Assembly: GCA_021805565.1 (NCBI GenBank)
Contig: JAJZFA010000060.1
Location: 62,001-126,000 of the forward strand
Origin: Pseudomonadota bacterium
GTDB lineage: Bacteria > Pseudomonadota > Alphaproteobacteria > Acetobacterales > Acetobacteraceae
DNA length: 64,000 nucleotides
Direction: 5' to 3'
Of this stretch, positions 49,535 to 59,297 are shown piece after piece. How positions within the stretch are numbered: position 1 is the first letter of the stretch; the number at the start of each line of letters is the position of its first letter. The notes beneath the pieces are model-generated. The model was not told the DNA's origin. It saw only the letters and a program-made list of their open reading frames with translations, and did no database searches. The position numbers and the translations under genes were made by a program.

Positions 49535-49591
49535 GGGCAGCATCGGCAATTAGTGCGCCAGCACGCCGATAAAGCTGCCCGCTCAGACTTA
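49533..49591 (+). repeat. REP-like dispersed palindrome, copy 3 (family R)
   Basis: This is the clearest copy. GGGCAGCATCGGC at the panC end pairs with GCCGATAAAGCTGCCC, separated by a short loop around AATTAGTGCGCCAGCAC. It fills the whole gap between the panC stop and the glgX::malQ stop, so it may terminate both transcripts. Confidence 0.75.
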
Positions 49592-52500
49592 AGCCGGGGC
49601 GGGTGGAACACGCGCCGCCATCGCGGCCAAAATCGCCCTGGCCAGCCCGGTCCGGCAGAGGTCCGCGACATCCACGCCGATTCGTCGGCGCCAGTTGGGC
49701 CGCTCCGTGTCCGTCCCGGGCAGGTTGACCGCAACCGTCTCGCCCGCCAGATCGTCGGCCTGCACCAGCGCCACCATCGATGGCGTGGCGGACACAAAGC
49801 CATGAACGGCGGCGGCGAACCGCACCGGCATATCCCCCGCCGGATCGCAATCCCCGGTCAACAGATTTTCTGCCCGCAGCAGCGCGATCAGTTCCACCTT
49901 TTCCGCCATTCGGACCCGGTTCGCATCCGGATCGTCCAGCAGCGACAAGGCGCGCTTCTCGGCGATATCGTTGCCGTTCCACCAGCCCGCGAGGGTTGCC
50001 AGGTCGTGCGTCGTTACGCACGCGGCGGCGAAACGCTGCCAGTCCGCCGGCGGCCGGTGGCGGCCGTCGCGGCGTTCGAACCACAGCACGCTGTACGACA
50101 GGACATTGGCGGCGGCGAGGGCCTCGGGCATGCCTTCGGGGACGGTCCCCAGCGCCTCGCCGACCACCACGCAGCGCGACCGGTGGCTTTCCAGCGCGAC
50201 CTCGGCCAACAGTCCGGACATAGGGTAGGCCACATACGCGCCGTCCGGCCCGGCGGCACCGCCGGGAATGACGAACAGCCGTCGCAAACCCATCGCATGA
50301 TCGATCCGCAACGCCCCGGCATGACGCATGTTCGCGGCCAACAGGTCGCGAAACGCGGTGAAGCCATCGCGGCGCATGGCCATCGGATCCGGCGGGGGCA
50401 GTCCCCATATCTGGCCTTGTTCCGCGAACGGATCGGGCGGCGCGCCGATCGAAACGCCGTGCATCAGGGTGTCCTGCGCCGACCAGGCTTCGGCACCGTC
50501 GGGCGCTGCGCCGACCGCCAGATCGCGGTAAAATCCCATCGACAATCCGTCGCGGCTGGCGGCAGCGGCGGCGTTGGCAAGCTGGCCATCGGCCATCCGT
50601 TGCATAAACGCATGAAATGCCACGGTTTCGCGATGCCGAACGGCGAACGCCGCGACGGCGGGACCGTCGGGATGGCGCAACCCGTCCGGCCAGGCCGTCC
50701 AGTCGGAGGTTGCCAGAACTTCGGCGATCGTCTCGAACGTCGCGAAGCGCAGCAGCGCCGGCTCGATCGTTTCTGTCGCGTCCGCGTTGAACGCCGCGCG
50801 CAGCACGGCCCGCTTGCGGTCCCAGACCGCTCGGTAGTCCACCGAGCCGGTGGGTGACGCAAGGCCGGCGCCGCCCGGCAGGTCCGATACGTCGATATAG
50901 ATCGGGTCGAGAAACCGGCGGTCGGACGGCTGATACGGGCTGGTCCGGCTGCGATCGTGCGGGAACAGCGCGTGCAGCGGATTCAGCCCGATCGTGACGG
51001 CGCCCGTTCGGGCCGCTTCGGCGGACAGCCTGGCCAGTGCGGTGAAATCGCCGATACCCTGATCGTTTTTTGAACGCAGCGAATAGAGATGCGCGGCGAT
51101 GCCGAACCGGCGACCGCCCGCCAGCAGTTCTGGCGGCAGGTAGCAGGCGGCGGGTGCAACGGTCAGGTGGCAGACCGGTTCGGGCCGGTCCTCGTTCAGC
51201 AGGCGATGCCGCCCGGCCGGTTGTGGCGGCAGGACGAGTGTGTCGCCGGATACCTGGAACCGTTCAAGGCTGCCGTCCTGGCGGATCAGCGTAATCCAGG
51301 CGGGCCTGGGGCGGCCGAACCGGACCTGGATGGCCTGGCCGTCGCGAACGGTCAGGACAGGAGGCAAAGCGGGCTCCAGCGACAGCCGCATCAGGCTGTC
51401 GGTCAGGTCGTCGCGCGTTGCGGCGGGCAGGCGCATCGCCGCGAGCAGCGACCGTTGCGTATCGGCACCCACCTTGTGGAACCCGCCGCCGACATCCCAC
51501 CAGACCGGATCGATCCCCGCCCGTTCCGCCAGTCGCGCGAGTGCCTCGTCGGTCGCGCCGGTCGTCCGGGCGGGTTGGGCCGCCGGTTGGGCGTCGGGCG
51601 CTTCGTCCGCCCGATGACCGCCCCCGGACGGGTTCGGCGACGATCCCAGCGGCACGCGCTCCGCGGGCCGATCCTGGAACACCGCGACCGACCGGGCGCC
51701 AATGGTAAGGCCATCGCCATCGGTCAGGCGCGCCCAGGTATTGCCGGGGCGCGGCGCGGGCAGCGATAGAGCGACCGATTCCGTGCCGGCATGAAAAACC
51801 AGCGCCGCCCTGACGTCATCGGCGAACAGCACGGCGATCAGCGTGCGGGCGGTGTCGCGGTTCCAGTCCGCCGCGGTCATGGCATCGCCGTTGACGGTCA
51901 GCCAGGCCGCATCCGGTAAAATCTGGCCATCGGCCGGCCGGCCTTGCAGCGCCCGTCCGCCGAACAGCGGCGCCAGCGACCGCCGCACCGCGATCAGCGC
52001 CGCCGTATAGCCGGTCAGCGCATCGTCCGCCGCCGCCCAGTCGATCCACGAACCGGCGTTGTCTTGTGCGTAGGCATTATTGTTGCCGTTCTGGCCGCGC
52101 CCGAGTTCGTCGCCCATCGACAGCATCGGCGTGCCGCGCGACAGCAGCAGCGTGGCGAGCAACGCCCGCTGGTCGCGTCCGCGACGGGCCAGAATCGCCG
52201 GATCGGCTGAAGGCCCCTCCGCGCCGTTGTTCCAGGACAGATTGTCGTCCGACCCGTCCCGGTTATCCTCGCCGTTCGCCTGATTATGCTTTGCCGCGTA
52301 GGACACCAGATCCGCCAGCGCGAAGCCGTCATGGGCCACGATATAGTTGACGGAGCGCGACGACGGCCGGCCCGCGAACACATCGGCCGACCCGGCGAAA
52401 CGGGTCGCGAAATCGCCCAGCGTGCCCGCATCGCCGCGCCAGAAGCGCCGCACCGAATCGCGGAACCGGTCGTTCCACTCGCCCCAGCGCGGGGGGAATG

Positions 52501-53644
52501 CCCCAAGCTGGTAGCCGCCGGGGCCAATATCCCAGGGTTCGGCGATCATCGCGCGGTGCGACAGCACCGGATCCTGTTCCACCGCCTGGAGAAACGGGGC
52601 ATGCGGATCGAAACCGGTTTCGCGGCGCGCCGCGGTGGTGGCCAGATCCAGGCGGAATCCGTCCATTCCGCCGTACAGCGCCCACGCCCGCAGCGCATCC
52701 ATCCCCAGGCGCAGAACGGCGGGCCGGTCCATCGCCAAGGTATTGCCGCAGCCGGCATCGTTGACATAACGCGACCGGTCGGCGGCGAGCCGGTAATAGC
52801 CGGCATTATCCAGGCCGCGCATCGACACCGTCGGACCCAGTTCATCGCTTTCGCCGGAATGGTTCAGCACGACGTCGAGAATGACCCCGATCCCCGCCGC
52901 GTGCAGCGCATCGGTGGCCGCCCGGATCTCAGGCCAGCCGCCAGGCGCCAGCCTTGGATCGGGCGCCAGGAAAGCAATTGGATTATAGCCCCAGTAATTC
53001 GACAGGGTCAGCGGCGGCAAATGGCGTTCGTCGATCCAGGCGGCGCTGGGCATGATCTCGACCGTGGTAATCCCCAGCCGGGTCAGATGACGGATGCTGG
53101 CGGGATGACCCAGGCCGGCAAAGGTGCCGCGCATCGCGGGCGGGATATCCGGATGGGTCATGGTGAAGCCGCGCACGTGCAGCTCGTAAATCACCTGACG
53201 GTCCCAATCGAAAACCGGGCGTCCAGTGACGGGCAAAGCCAGCGGCGCGCCAACGATCGCCTTGGGCATCAGACCGGCGGTATCCTCGGGGCGCGGCCCG
53301 TCCCGGTCGAACAGCAGCGCATCCAGCCGGAACGGCCGGTCGATCCGGGTGGCCCATGGGTCCATCAGCAGCTTGGCCGGATTGAACCGCAGGCCGTTTG
53401 CCGGGTCCCACGGACCATAAGCACGCAGGCCGTAGCGGGTACCCGCGGGCACCAAGGCGATGTGACCATGCACCACCGGCCCGGTGCGGCCGGGCAAGCG
53501 GAACCTGCCGGTTTCCCGGCCGGAGTCATCGAACAGGCAGATCGCGACCGCCTCGGCGTCGGGCGCATGCACCGCGACATCGATGCCATCGCCCGCGATG
53601 GTAACGCCAAGCGTGTCTGGCGATCCCGTTCCCGCCAAATTCAA
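49589..53644 (-). CDS. Glycogen debranching enzyme fused to 4-alpha-glucanotransferase (GlgX-MalQ)
   Basis: The protein is 1351 residues, about the sum of the two enzymes. Residues 1-650 form GlgX: a CBM48-like start (VAVHAPDAEAVAICLFDDSG), then a GH13 barrel with nucleophile D333 in GFRLDLATT, acid/base Glu in AEPWDIGPGGYQLG and VAHDGFALADLVSYAAKHNQ. A low-complexity linker (about 660-695) follows. Residues 700-1351 form GH77 MalQ, with FHKVGADTQRSLLAAM, nucleophile D1115 in RIDHAMGLRRLFVIPGG and THDLATLAGWWNG. The start is TTG 53644, overlapping the glgA stop. One chain may debranch and recycle released maltodextrin. Such fusions are unusual. Confidence 0.92.
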   Translation of the reverse strand: MNLAGTGSPDTLGVTIAGDGIDVAVHAPDAEAVAICLFDDSGRETGRFRLPGRTGPVVHGHIALVPAGTRYGLRAYGPWDPANGLRFNPAKLLMDPWATRIDRPFRLDALLFDRDGPRPEDTAGLMPKAIVGAPLALPVTGRPVFDWDRQVIYELHVRGFTMTHPDIPPAMRGTFAGLGHPASIRHLTRLGITTVEIMPSAAWIDERHLPPLTLSNYWGYNPIAFLAPDPRLAPGGWPEIRAATDALHAAGIGVILDVVLNHSGESDELGPTVSMRGLDNAGYYRLAADRSRYVNDAGCGNTLAMDRPAVLRLGMDALRAWALYGGMDGFRLDLATTAARRETGFDPHAPFLQAVEQDPVLSHRAMIAEPWDIGPGGYQLGAFPPRWGEWNDRFRDSVRRFWRGDAGTLGDFATRFAGSADVFAGRPSSRSVNYIVAHDGFALADLVSYAAKHNQANGEDNRDGSDDNLSWNNGAEGPSADPAILARRGRDQRALLATLLLSRGTPMLSMGDELGRGQNGNNNAYAQDNAGSWIDWAAADDALTGYTAALIAVRRSLAPLFGGRALQGRPADGQILPDAAWLTVNGDAMTAADWNRDTARTLIAVLFADDVRAALVFHAGTESVALSLPAPRPGNTWARLTDGDGLTIGARSVAVFQDRPAERVPLGSSPNPSGGGHRADEAPDAQPAAQPARTTGATDEALARLAERAGIDPVWWDVGGGFHKVGADTQRSLLAAMRLPAATRDDLTDSLMRLSLEPALPPVLTVRDGQAIQVRFGRPRPAWITLIRQDGSLERFQVSGDTLVLPPQPAGRHRLLNEDRPEPVCHLTVAPAACYLPPELLAGGRRFGIAAHLYSLRSKNDQGIGDFTALARLSAEAARTGAVTIGLNPLHALFPHDRSRTSPYQPSDRRFLDPIYIDVSDLPGGAGLASPTGSVDYRAVWDRKRAVLRAAFNADATETIEPALLRFATFETIAEVLATSDWTAWPDGLRHPDGPAVAAFAVRHRETVAFHAFMQRMADGQLANAAAAASRDGLSMGFYRDLAVGAAPDGAEAWSAQDTLMHGVSIGAPPDPFAEQGQIWGLPPPDPMAMRRDGFTAFRDLLAANMRHAGALRIDHAMGLRRLFVIPGGAAGPDGAYVAYPMSGLLAEVALESHRSRCVVVGEALGTVPEGMPEALAAANVLSYSVLWFERRDGRHRPPADWQRFAAACVTTHDLATLAGWWNGNDIAEKRALSLLDDPDANRVRMAEKVELIALLRAENLLTGDCDPAGDMPVRFAAAVHGFVSATPSMVALVQADDLAGETVAVNLPGTDTERPNWRRRIGVDVADLCRTGLARAILAAMAARVPPAPA

Positions 53645-55089
53645 GACCGGTCCGCCAGCAGCGACCGATACAGCGCGACGTACCGGCTCGCCGATCCGCG
53701 CCAGGATACGTCGGCCGCCATACCGTTACGCTGCACACGGTCCCAGACCGGACGGTCCTGCCACAGCGTTCGCAGCCGGTGCAGCGCGGTCCCGAGTCCG
53801 TCGGCGGTGGCTGGCCAGAATTGAATACCGGTCGCGACCCCGGCCACCAGGGCGGCTTCGTTCGCATCGATCACGGAATCCGAGAGTCCGCCAACGCGGG
53901 ACACGACGGGGATAGCGCCATAGCGCAGAGCGTACAGCTGGGTCAGGCCGCAGGGTTCGAACCGCGATGGCACCAGAAGCGCGTCGCTGCCGGCCTGCAT
54001 CAGATGCGCAACCGGTTCATCGTAGCCGACGATGCACCCGACCGACCCGAGATGCCATTCGGCCGCGGCGAGAAACGCTTGCTCCAGGTCTGGATCGCCA
54101 GCCCCCAGCACGGCCAGTTGCATGCCCGCCGCCACCATGGAATCGATCTGGTCCACCAGCAGATCGAGCCCTTTTTGCGAGGTCAGGCGGCTGACGACCC
54201 CGATCAGCAAGGCGTCCGGATTTGGCTCCAGACCCATGCGTTGCTGCAGAGCCGCTTTATTGACAGGCCGCTTGCCCGTCCGGCCCCGGCCATACTGTGC
54301 CGGGATCAGGGAATCTGTCGCCGGATTCCACAGCGTATCGTCGATGCCGTTGAGAATGCCGGACACTACGCCGGCGCGGTGGCGCAGCAGGCCGTCCAGG
54401 CCCATGCCGTTGTCGATGCCGGCGATTTCGCGGGCATAGGTGGGCGATACGGTGGTGATCCGTCCGGCGAAGGACAGGCCGCCTTTCAGGAAGCCGACAT
54501 CGCCGTGGTATTCCAGCCCGTTGAGCGCAAACGCCGTGTCCGGCAGGCCCAGCCGTGGAAACAGGCTGGCCGGATAGCGGCCCTGAAACGCCAGATTATG
54601 CACGGTCAGGACCGAACCCGGTCGCGGGCCATCATGAAAATGCAGATAAACCACGGCCATCGCCGCCTGCCAGTCATGCGCATGCAGAATGTCGAACTCC
54701 ATCCCCGGCACCAGCCCGGCCGCGATCGCCGCCGCCGCCGCGCCGAGGCCGGCGAAGCGGATGCCGTTGTCGGCCCATTCCCGCCCGTCGGCCCCCAGAT
54801 AGGGATTGCCGGCCCGGGCAAAGAGATGCGGTGCATCGAGCGCGATTATGTCGAGCGACCCCGCATTGCCGCGCACAACCCTGGCCGGCCCGCCGAACAG
54901 GTCGGCGAATGTGTGCACCGCGACAGCGCCGGTCAGGGCCTGCATGACGGCGGGGTATCCCGGCACCATGGTTGTCGTTTTCGCGCCGGCCGCGGCGATC
55001 GCCGGCGGCAGGGCGCCGGCGACATCCGCCAGTCCGCCGGTTTTGATCAGCGGGACAATTTCCGACGCGACCGCCAGAACCTGGATCAC
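53641..55089 (-). CDS. glgA: Glycogen synthase (ADP-glucose dependent)
   Basis: This GT5 enzyme extends glycogen from ADP-glucose. It has 482 residues from GTG 55089. The substrate-binding KTGGLADVAGALPPAI is at residues 16-31. HDWQAAMAVVYLHFHDGPRP and VHNLAFQGRYPA follow, and the GT-B C-terminal half has RFEPCGLTQLYALRYG with its glutamate. Its stop overlaps the glgX::malQ TTG start (TTGA), and its start lies one base from the glgC stop, so all three are coupled. Confidence 0.97.
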   Translation of the reverse strand: MIQVLAVASEIVPLIKTGGLADVAGALPPAIAAAGAKTTTMVPGYPAVMQALTGAVAVHTFADLFGGPARVVRGNAGSLDIIALDAPHLFARAGNPYLGADGREWADNGIRFAGLGAAAAAIAAGLVPGMEFDILHAHDWQAAMAVVYLHFHDGPRPGSVLTVHNLAFQGRYPASLFPRLGLPDTAFALNGLEYHGDVGFLKGGLSFAGRITTVSPTYAREIAGIDNGMGLDGLLRHRAGVVSGILNGIDDTLWNPATDSLIPAQYGRGRTGKRPVNKAALQQRMGLEPNPDALLIGVVSRLTSQKGLDLLVDQIDSMVAAGMQLAVLGAGDPDLEQAFLAAAEWHLGSVGCIVGYDEPVAHLMQAGSDALLVPSRFEPCGLTQLYALRYGAIPVVSRVGGLSDSVIDANEAALVAGVATGIQFWPATADGLGTALHRLRTLWQDRPVWDRVQRNGMAADVSWRGSASRYVALYRSLLADRS

Positions 55090-55090
55090 G

Positions 55091-56356
55091 CTACAGGTCC
55101 AGCCGGTCGATCATCGGTTGGGTGATCAGACAGATGCCCCGTTCGGTGCGACGGAATCGCTTTGCATCCTCCAGCGGGTCCTCGCCCACGACCAGTCCGG
55201 CGGGAATACGCACGCCCTTTTCCACGATCACGTTCCGCAACCGGGCACCGCGGCCGATATCGGCATCCGGCAGGACCACCGCGTTTTCCACCCGCGAATA
55301 AGAATGCGCATGCACGCCGGTGAACAACAGCGACTGCCGCAGGAACGATCCCGAGACGATGCAGCCGCCCGACACCAGCGACGAAATCGCCTCGCCCCGG
55401 CGGCCGACTTCCTCATGCACGAATTTGGCGGGCGGGGTGATTTCGGCATAGGTCCAGATCGGCCAGTCCCGGTCGTACAAATCGAGCGCCGGGATGATCG
55501 CGGTCAGATCGATATTGGCCTCCCAGTAAGCGTCAAGTGTGCCGACATCGCGCCAGTACGCCTGTTGCTCGGATCCCGACGTGACGCAGGAGTTCGTGAA
55601 GCGATGAGCAACGGCTTTACCGTGCTGAACAAGATACGGAATAATATCCTTGCCGAAGTCGCGACTGGACGATTTGTCGGCTTCGTCGCGATGAAGCTGT
55701 TCGATCAGAAAGCGGGTGTTGAAGACATAAATACCCATGCTGGCCAGCGCCATGGCCGGGTTTCCCGGCATGGCCGGCGGATCGGCGGGCTTTTCGATGA
55801 AGGCGACGATGCGATCGGCGTCATCGACATGCATCACGCCGAAACCGCTTGCCTCCTGCCGCGGCACCTCGATGCATCCCACGGTGACATCGGCGCCCTG
55901 TTCGGCGTGCTGCACCAGCATGGCGGCGTAATCCATCTTATAGACGTGATCGCCGGCCAGAATAACGATGTATTCCGGGTTATAGCCCTCGATGATGTCG
56001 ATGTTCTGATACAGCGCATCGGCGGTGCCGGCGTACCAACTGTCGCCGGATCGCTGCGACGCGGGCAGGATATCGAACCCTTCGTTGCGTTCCGGCCGGA
56101 AGAAGTTCCAGCCGCGTTGCAGATGGCGGATCAGGCTGTGCGCCTTGTATTGCGTCGCCACGCCGATCCGCCGGATGCCGGAGTTCAGCGCATTGGACAG
56201 GGCAAAGTCGATAATCCGGCTTTTGCCGCCGAAATAGACCGCCGGCTTGGCCCGAACATCGGTCAGTTCCAGCAGGCGCGATCCGCGGCCGCCGGCAAGA
56301 ACATACGCCATCGCGTCGCGGACGATGGGGGCGTGCAATCCAGGACGTTGTGTCAT
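55091..56356 (-). CDS. glgC: Glucose-1-phosphate adenylyltransferase
   Basis: GlgC makes ADP-glucose, the committed step of glycogen synthesis. It has 421 residues from ATG 56356; the longer frame to 56521 is not conserved. Motifs are [56 protein letters not shown] and EKPADPP. A left-handed beta-helix C-terminal domain follows ([11 protein letters not shown], then [20 protein letters not shown]). It is first in the glgC-glgA-glgX::malQ unit. Part of its 5' end is duplicated in decayed form at 57652-57752. Confidence 0.97.
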   Translation of the reverse strand: MTQRPGLHAPIVRDAMAYVLAGGRGSRLLELTDVRAKPAVYFGGKSRIIDFALSNALNSGIRRIGVATQYKAHSLIRHLQRGWNFFRPERNEGFDILPASQRSGDSWYAGTADALYQNIDIIEGYNPEYIVILAGDHVYKMDYAAMLVQHAEQGADVTVGCIEVPRQEASGFGVMHVDDADRIVAFIEKPADPPAMPGNPAMALASMGIYVFNTRFLIEQLHRDEADKSSSRDFGKDIIPYLVQHGKAVAHRFTNSCVTSGSEQQAYWRDVGTLDAYWEANIDLTAIIPALDLYDRDWPIWTYAEITPPAKFVHEEVGRRGEAISSLVSGGCIVSGSFLRQSLLFTGVHAHSYSRVENAVVLPDADIGRGARLRNVIVEKGVRIPAGLVVGEDPLEDAKRFRRTERGICLITQPMIDRLDL

Positions 56357-56673
56357 TGCGCCGTCTCCGGTGTGGGCGGTTCTTGTTATCGCCCCACAAT
56401 ACGCATGCAATGCCAAACACGCCAGAACCGAACGGACGCATCGTCGGCCGCCGGGACTGGGATAAACAGCACCCCCAGAACCGGCGCGGTGGACCGCATT
56501 ACTGATATCGGTCGATCGCATCGTCTCATGGAACGGACAAATTGCAGAAAAATCTTTTTTGTAATAAAATTGACACGTTGCGAATTAATTTGACCGCATT
56601 TTTCGTTTCCAGTAATCACTTTGGGCGCTATCGCGATTGTCTGCGGCTTGCGAACGTCCTTAAGGAGCAATCT
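56357..56673. promoter_or_regulatory. Divergent intergenic region between glgC and the PEP-CTERM gene
   Basis: The 317-base region has no gene. It is GC-rich on the glgC side and AT-rich at 56540-56620 next to the PEP-CTERM gene, where TTGACA at 56570-56575 and TTGACC at 56590-56595 could be -35 hexamers, though no good -10 follows at 17 bases. AAGGAG at about 56661 is the ribosome site of the downstream gene. Confidence 0.4.
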
Positions 56674-57615
56674 ATGAGAAGTAAAATCCTGGCGGCAGCG
56701 TTGTTCGCGGCGCCCATAATCCTGACCACGGCAGGTTCAGCGTTCGCTGGCTACTCCGTGCAGACTGTCTTGGACCCGACGGGCAACAACTTCATCAATT
56801 TGTTGGGTATCAATGATTCCGGAAAGGTGGCCGGATTCGACAATCAGGGCTTCACATTGACGTTGCCGAATACTTTCACGGCGGTCAATTTCCCAGGCGC
56901 GACTATCACCCAGGTTACAGCCATCAACAACGCTGGCAGCGTCGCCGGTATTTATACGGATGCCGCCGGCAACAACCACGGCTTCACAGAAATCGGCGGC
57001 GTATTCAAGACGGTCGATAACCCGGCCAGCACCGTTTTCAATCAGGCCCTGGGCATCAATAACGCCAACAACACGGTCGGCTATTACGCACCCACGGTGG
57101 CGGGCTCGACCAATCAAATTGCCTACTCGCAGTCCGGCGGGGTCTTCACCGATATCAATGCGCGGCTGCCCAGTAATGTGAACAGCCAGGCCGTTGGAAT
57201 TAACAGCGTCAATGCCATCGTCGGCTTCTTCCAGCCCACGACCACCACATCGATCGGCTTTCTCGACGCGGCCGGCAAGATCACCCAAATCGATCCGCTC
57301 GGTTCGGCCTTCACGCAGGCGCTGGGAATCAACGGCCTGGGTGAGATCGTTGGCGTTTATACCGATGCCGCAGGCGTCCAGCACGGATACATCGACAATA
57401 ATGGGGTGTTCACGACCTTCGATCCGGCCGGGTCCACCAGCACAACCATCAACGGCGTCAACAACCTGGGCCAAATCGTTGGGTTTTATTCCACGGCCAA
57501 TGGCGCAACCGTTGGTTTCGTTGGCAGCCCCGTTCCCGAACCTACGGCGCCGATCGCAATTGCATTGGGCGGTCTACTGGCGGTTCGCCTGACGCGGCGT
57601 TCCAAGCCGGCGTGA
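56674..57615 (+). CDS. Secreted HAF-repeat protein with PEP-CTERM sorting signal
   Basis: The 313-residue protein starts at ATG 56674 with AAGGAG upstream. A signal peptide (residues 1-25, ending GSAFAG) is followed by at least six HAF-type repeats of about 40 residues: GINDSGKVAGFDNQGFT, INNAGSVAGIYTDAAGNNHG, GINGLGEIVGVYTDAAGVQHG. The C-terminus is VPEPTAPIAIALGGLLAVRL followed by TRRSKPA, the VPEP, hydrophobic and basic tripartite signal handled by exosortase. Such proteins are surface or exopolysaccharide-associated. No exosortase gene is in the window. The longer frame to 56542 is not conserved. Confidence 0.85.
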   Translation: MRSKILAAALFAAPIILTTAGSAFAGYSVQTVLDPTGNNFINLLGINDSGKVAGFDNQGFTLTLPNTFTAVNFPGATITQVTAINNAGSVAGIYTDAAGNNHGFTEIGGVFKTVDNPASTVFNQALGINNANNTVGYYAPTVAGSTNQIAYSQSGGVFTDINARLPSNVNSQAVGINSVNAIVGFFQPTTTTSIGFLDAAGKITQIDPLGSAFTQALGINGLGEIVGVYTDAAGVQHGYIDNNGVFTTFDPAGSTSTTINGVNNLGQIVGFYSTANGATVGFVGSPVPEPTAPIAIALGGLLAVRLTRRSKPA

Positions 57616-57651
57616 ACACAGCGTGCGGTGACCTGTATCGCCGATGATCGG

Positions 57652-57752
57652 GCCACCGCATCGCGGATGATGGAGGCGCGCAATCCAGAACGCCAAGAGA
57701 TTGCGCCGTCCCAGGTGGAAGCGATTTTGGTGTCGCCTCCCGATACGCATCC
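57652..57752 (-). pseudogene. Decayed duplicate of the glgC 5' end and leader
   Basis: About 100 bases resemble 56316-56407 in the same orientation. Shared stretches include GCGCAATCCAG against GTGCAATCCAG, ATTGCGCCGTC, GATACGCAT against AATACGCAT, with roughly three-quarters of bases alike by eye. One minus-strand frame reads RSGLRASIIRDAVA, matching [14 protein letters not shown] of GlgC, then breaks down. It lies just after the PEP-CTERM gene, so that gene is flanked by the intact and decayed glgC starts. Confidence 0.6.
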
Positions 57753-57910
57753 CCAGAGAGCGGTCGCGAATAATCTGTCCTGTGCCAAAGGACAATCGTG
57801 AATGACGCCCCCAACGGACGAACCTGCTTCGATACCATATTGAAAGCCTCCTCCTGATAGGTCTCCGCAACCGCACAATGCGAGGCGACCGGAGGAAGAT
57901 CGGACAGGCG

Positions 57911-59191
57911 ATGGCGGAAACGGCCCGGAATGCTCCGCGTATAGCCTGGCTCGATGGTTTGCGAGGCATCGCCGCCTTGCAGGTCGTTTCGATGCACTAT
58001 GCGATCGCGTTTCTGCCAGGGATAGGATACCAGACATCGCGCCTGACACAACACGCATGGCAAAACGCCTTTATCTGGACCCCGCTCGGCTTTCTGTTCG
58101 ACGGAACCTCGGCCGTCTGCTTGTTTTTCATCATGAGCGGCGTTGCCCTGACCTACGCTTTCAGTGGGCGCGCGATCTGCTTCCGTACGGAGATGGCGCG
58201 CCGCCTGATCCGGCTTGGCCTGCCGATGGCTGTTGCGGTCCTGCTCGCGGCGGGCGTGCTTGCTCTCTTGCCCGATGCACCGGTCGTCGCCGGCGAACGA
58301 TATGGACCGCTCAGCTTTCTGGACATGCGGCCGAAAGATGTAAGCATTGCCGCGATCGCCCATCAAATCGCGTTCGAGGGATTGCTGACAGGCTTTCGAG
58401 GCCTAAGCTTGCTGCCCGATTGGACGACCGGATTCTTGCACCTCGCATTCCGGGGGCAAGGCTTCGATTCGCCGCTTTGGACACTGCATTATGAGTTTTA
58501 CGGCTCGCTGTTGTTACTGGTACTTGTCACCTTGCGTAAATCGTCCAATCGCATCCTTCACCCAGTGGCATGTCTTTGCGCGGGTTGTGGCAGCATCGCG
58601 ATAGGCAGTCCTGTCAGCCTGTTCGTCCTGGGTCACCTCGCAACGATCTGGATCGGGAAGACCGACCGGTACCGATGGCACGGCCCGCTCGGTATAGCCG
58701 CCTTGATATTGGGGCTCCTGCTGTGTTCGACGCAGGCATACAAGGCATTACTGGGCATGACCGGACTATCGTCTCTTAATCGTATGCCTTGGCTGGATGT
58801 GGTTTTCCTCCAGAAGACCATCGGCTGCGCCCTGATCTTCGGCGGGCTTACTTTGATTCCATCGGTGCAACGGCACTTGGAACGGCCGATCGCGCGCTGG
58901 TTGGGGAAAATCTCTTTCAGTCTATATCTGACGCATTTTCCATTGCTGTTCATCTGGATCGCCGCGCTATTTGTCCATCTGCCCGGAACCTGGCCCTATT
59001 CGATGTCCGCCGCTATCGTCGGCGCGGTGGGGATCGGTACCAGCCTCGCGCTGGCGGTTCCCTTCGAACGCTGGGTCGATCGCCCCACGATCGCGCTCAG
59101 CCGGAGAGCCGGACTTCTACGGAGCGGTACGGTCGCCGCCGCGCCCATTCTCAGGCAACGCTGGCAAATAAGTGCCTCGGCACGCCGATAA
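57911..59191 (+). CDS. Membrane acyltransferase family 3 protein
   Basis: The 426-residue integral membrane protein starts at ATG 57911 (GGAGGAAG upstream; ATG 57878 possible). About ten transmembrane segments are visible. The acyltransferase-3 opening is IAWLDGLRGIAALQVVSMHY with the conserved histidine, then LFDGTSAVCLFFIMSGVALT and the late KISFSLYLTHFPLLFIW. Members O-acylate lipopolysaccharide, exopolysaccharide or other glycans. The last residues (QRWQISASARR) and the stop are encoded within REP-like copy 4. Confidence 0.88.
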   Translation: MAETARNAPRIAWLDGLRGIAALQVVSMHYAIAFLPGIGYQTSRLTQHAWQNAFIWTPLGFLFDGTSAVCLFFIMSGVALTYAFSGRAICFRTEMARRLIRLGLPMAVAVLLAAGVLALLPDAPVVAGERYGPLSFLDMRPKDVSIAAIAHQIAFEGLLTGFRGLSLLPDWTTGFLHLAFRGQGFDSPLWTLHYEFYGSLLLLVLVTLRKSSNRILHPVACLCAGCGSIAIGSPVSLFVLGHLATIWIGKTDRYRWHGPLGIAALILGLLLCSTQAYKALLGMTGLSSLNRMPWLDVVFLQKTIGCALIFGGLTLIPSVQRHLERPIARWLGKISFSLYLTHFPLLFIWIAALFVHLPGTWPYSMSAAIVGAVGIGTSLALAVPFERWVDRPTIALSRRAGLLRSGTVAAAPILRQRWQISASARR

Positions 59192-59214
59192 AGCTGCCCG
59201 CTCAAACAAGGACT
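59153..59214 (+). repeat. REP-like dispersed palindrome, copy 4 (family R)
   Basis: It contains CACGCCGATAAAGCTGCCCG, identical to part of the 49.5 kb copy, and CGCTGGCAAATAAGTGC shared with the 6.4 kb copy. It spans the end of the acyltransferase gene and provides its stop codon. Confidence 0.65.
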
Positions 59215-59224
59215 TAGACCAACC

Positions 59225-59289
59225 GGCGGTAAGGATGACTCTCCATCCTTTCCGCCGTTTGGCATCGCGGCCTACGCCACGATGCCAAA
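59225..59289. terminator. Two adjacent hairpins between convergent genes
   Basis: Hairpin one pairs GGCGGTAAGGATG with CATCCTTTCCGCC (59225-59257). Hairpin two is a perfect 10-base stem, TTTGGCATCG (59258-59267) with CGATGCCAAA (59280-59289). They lie between the acyltransferase stop and the rutA stop. No long U-tract follows, so termination is a plausible inference only. Confidence 0.5.
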
Positions 59290-59297
59290 CGATGCGA

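Noticed and set aside
56570-56613. TTGACA and TTGACC boxes as a sigma-70 promoter of the PEP-CTERM gene
   Set aside because: No convincing -10 hexamer lies 16-18 bases downstream, so only the region and not a promoter is reported.
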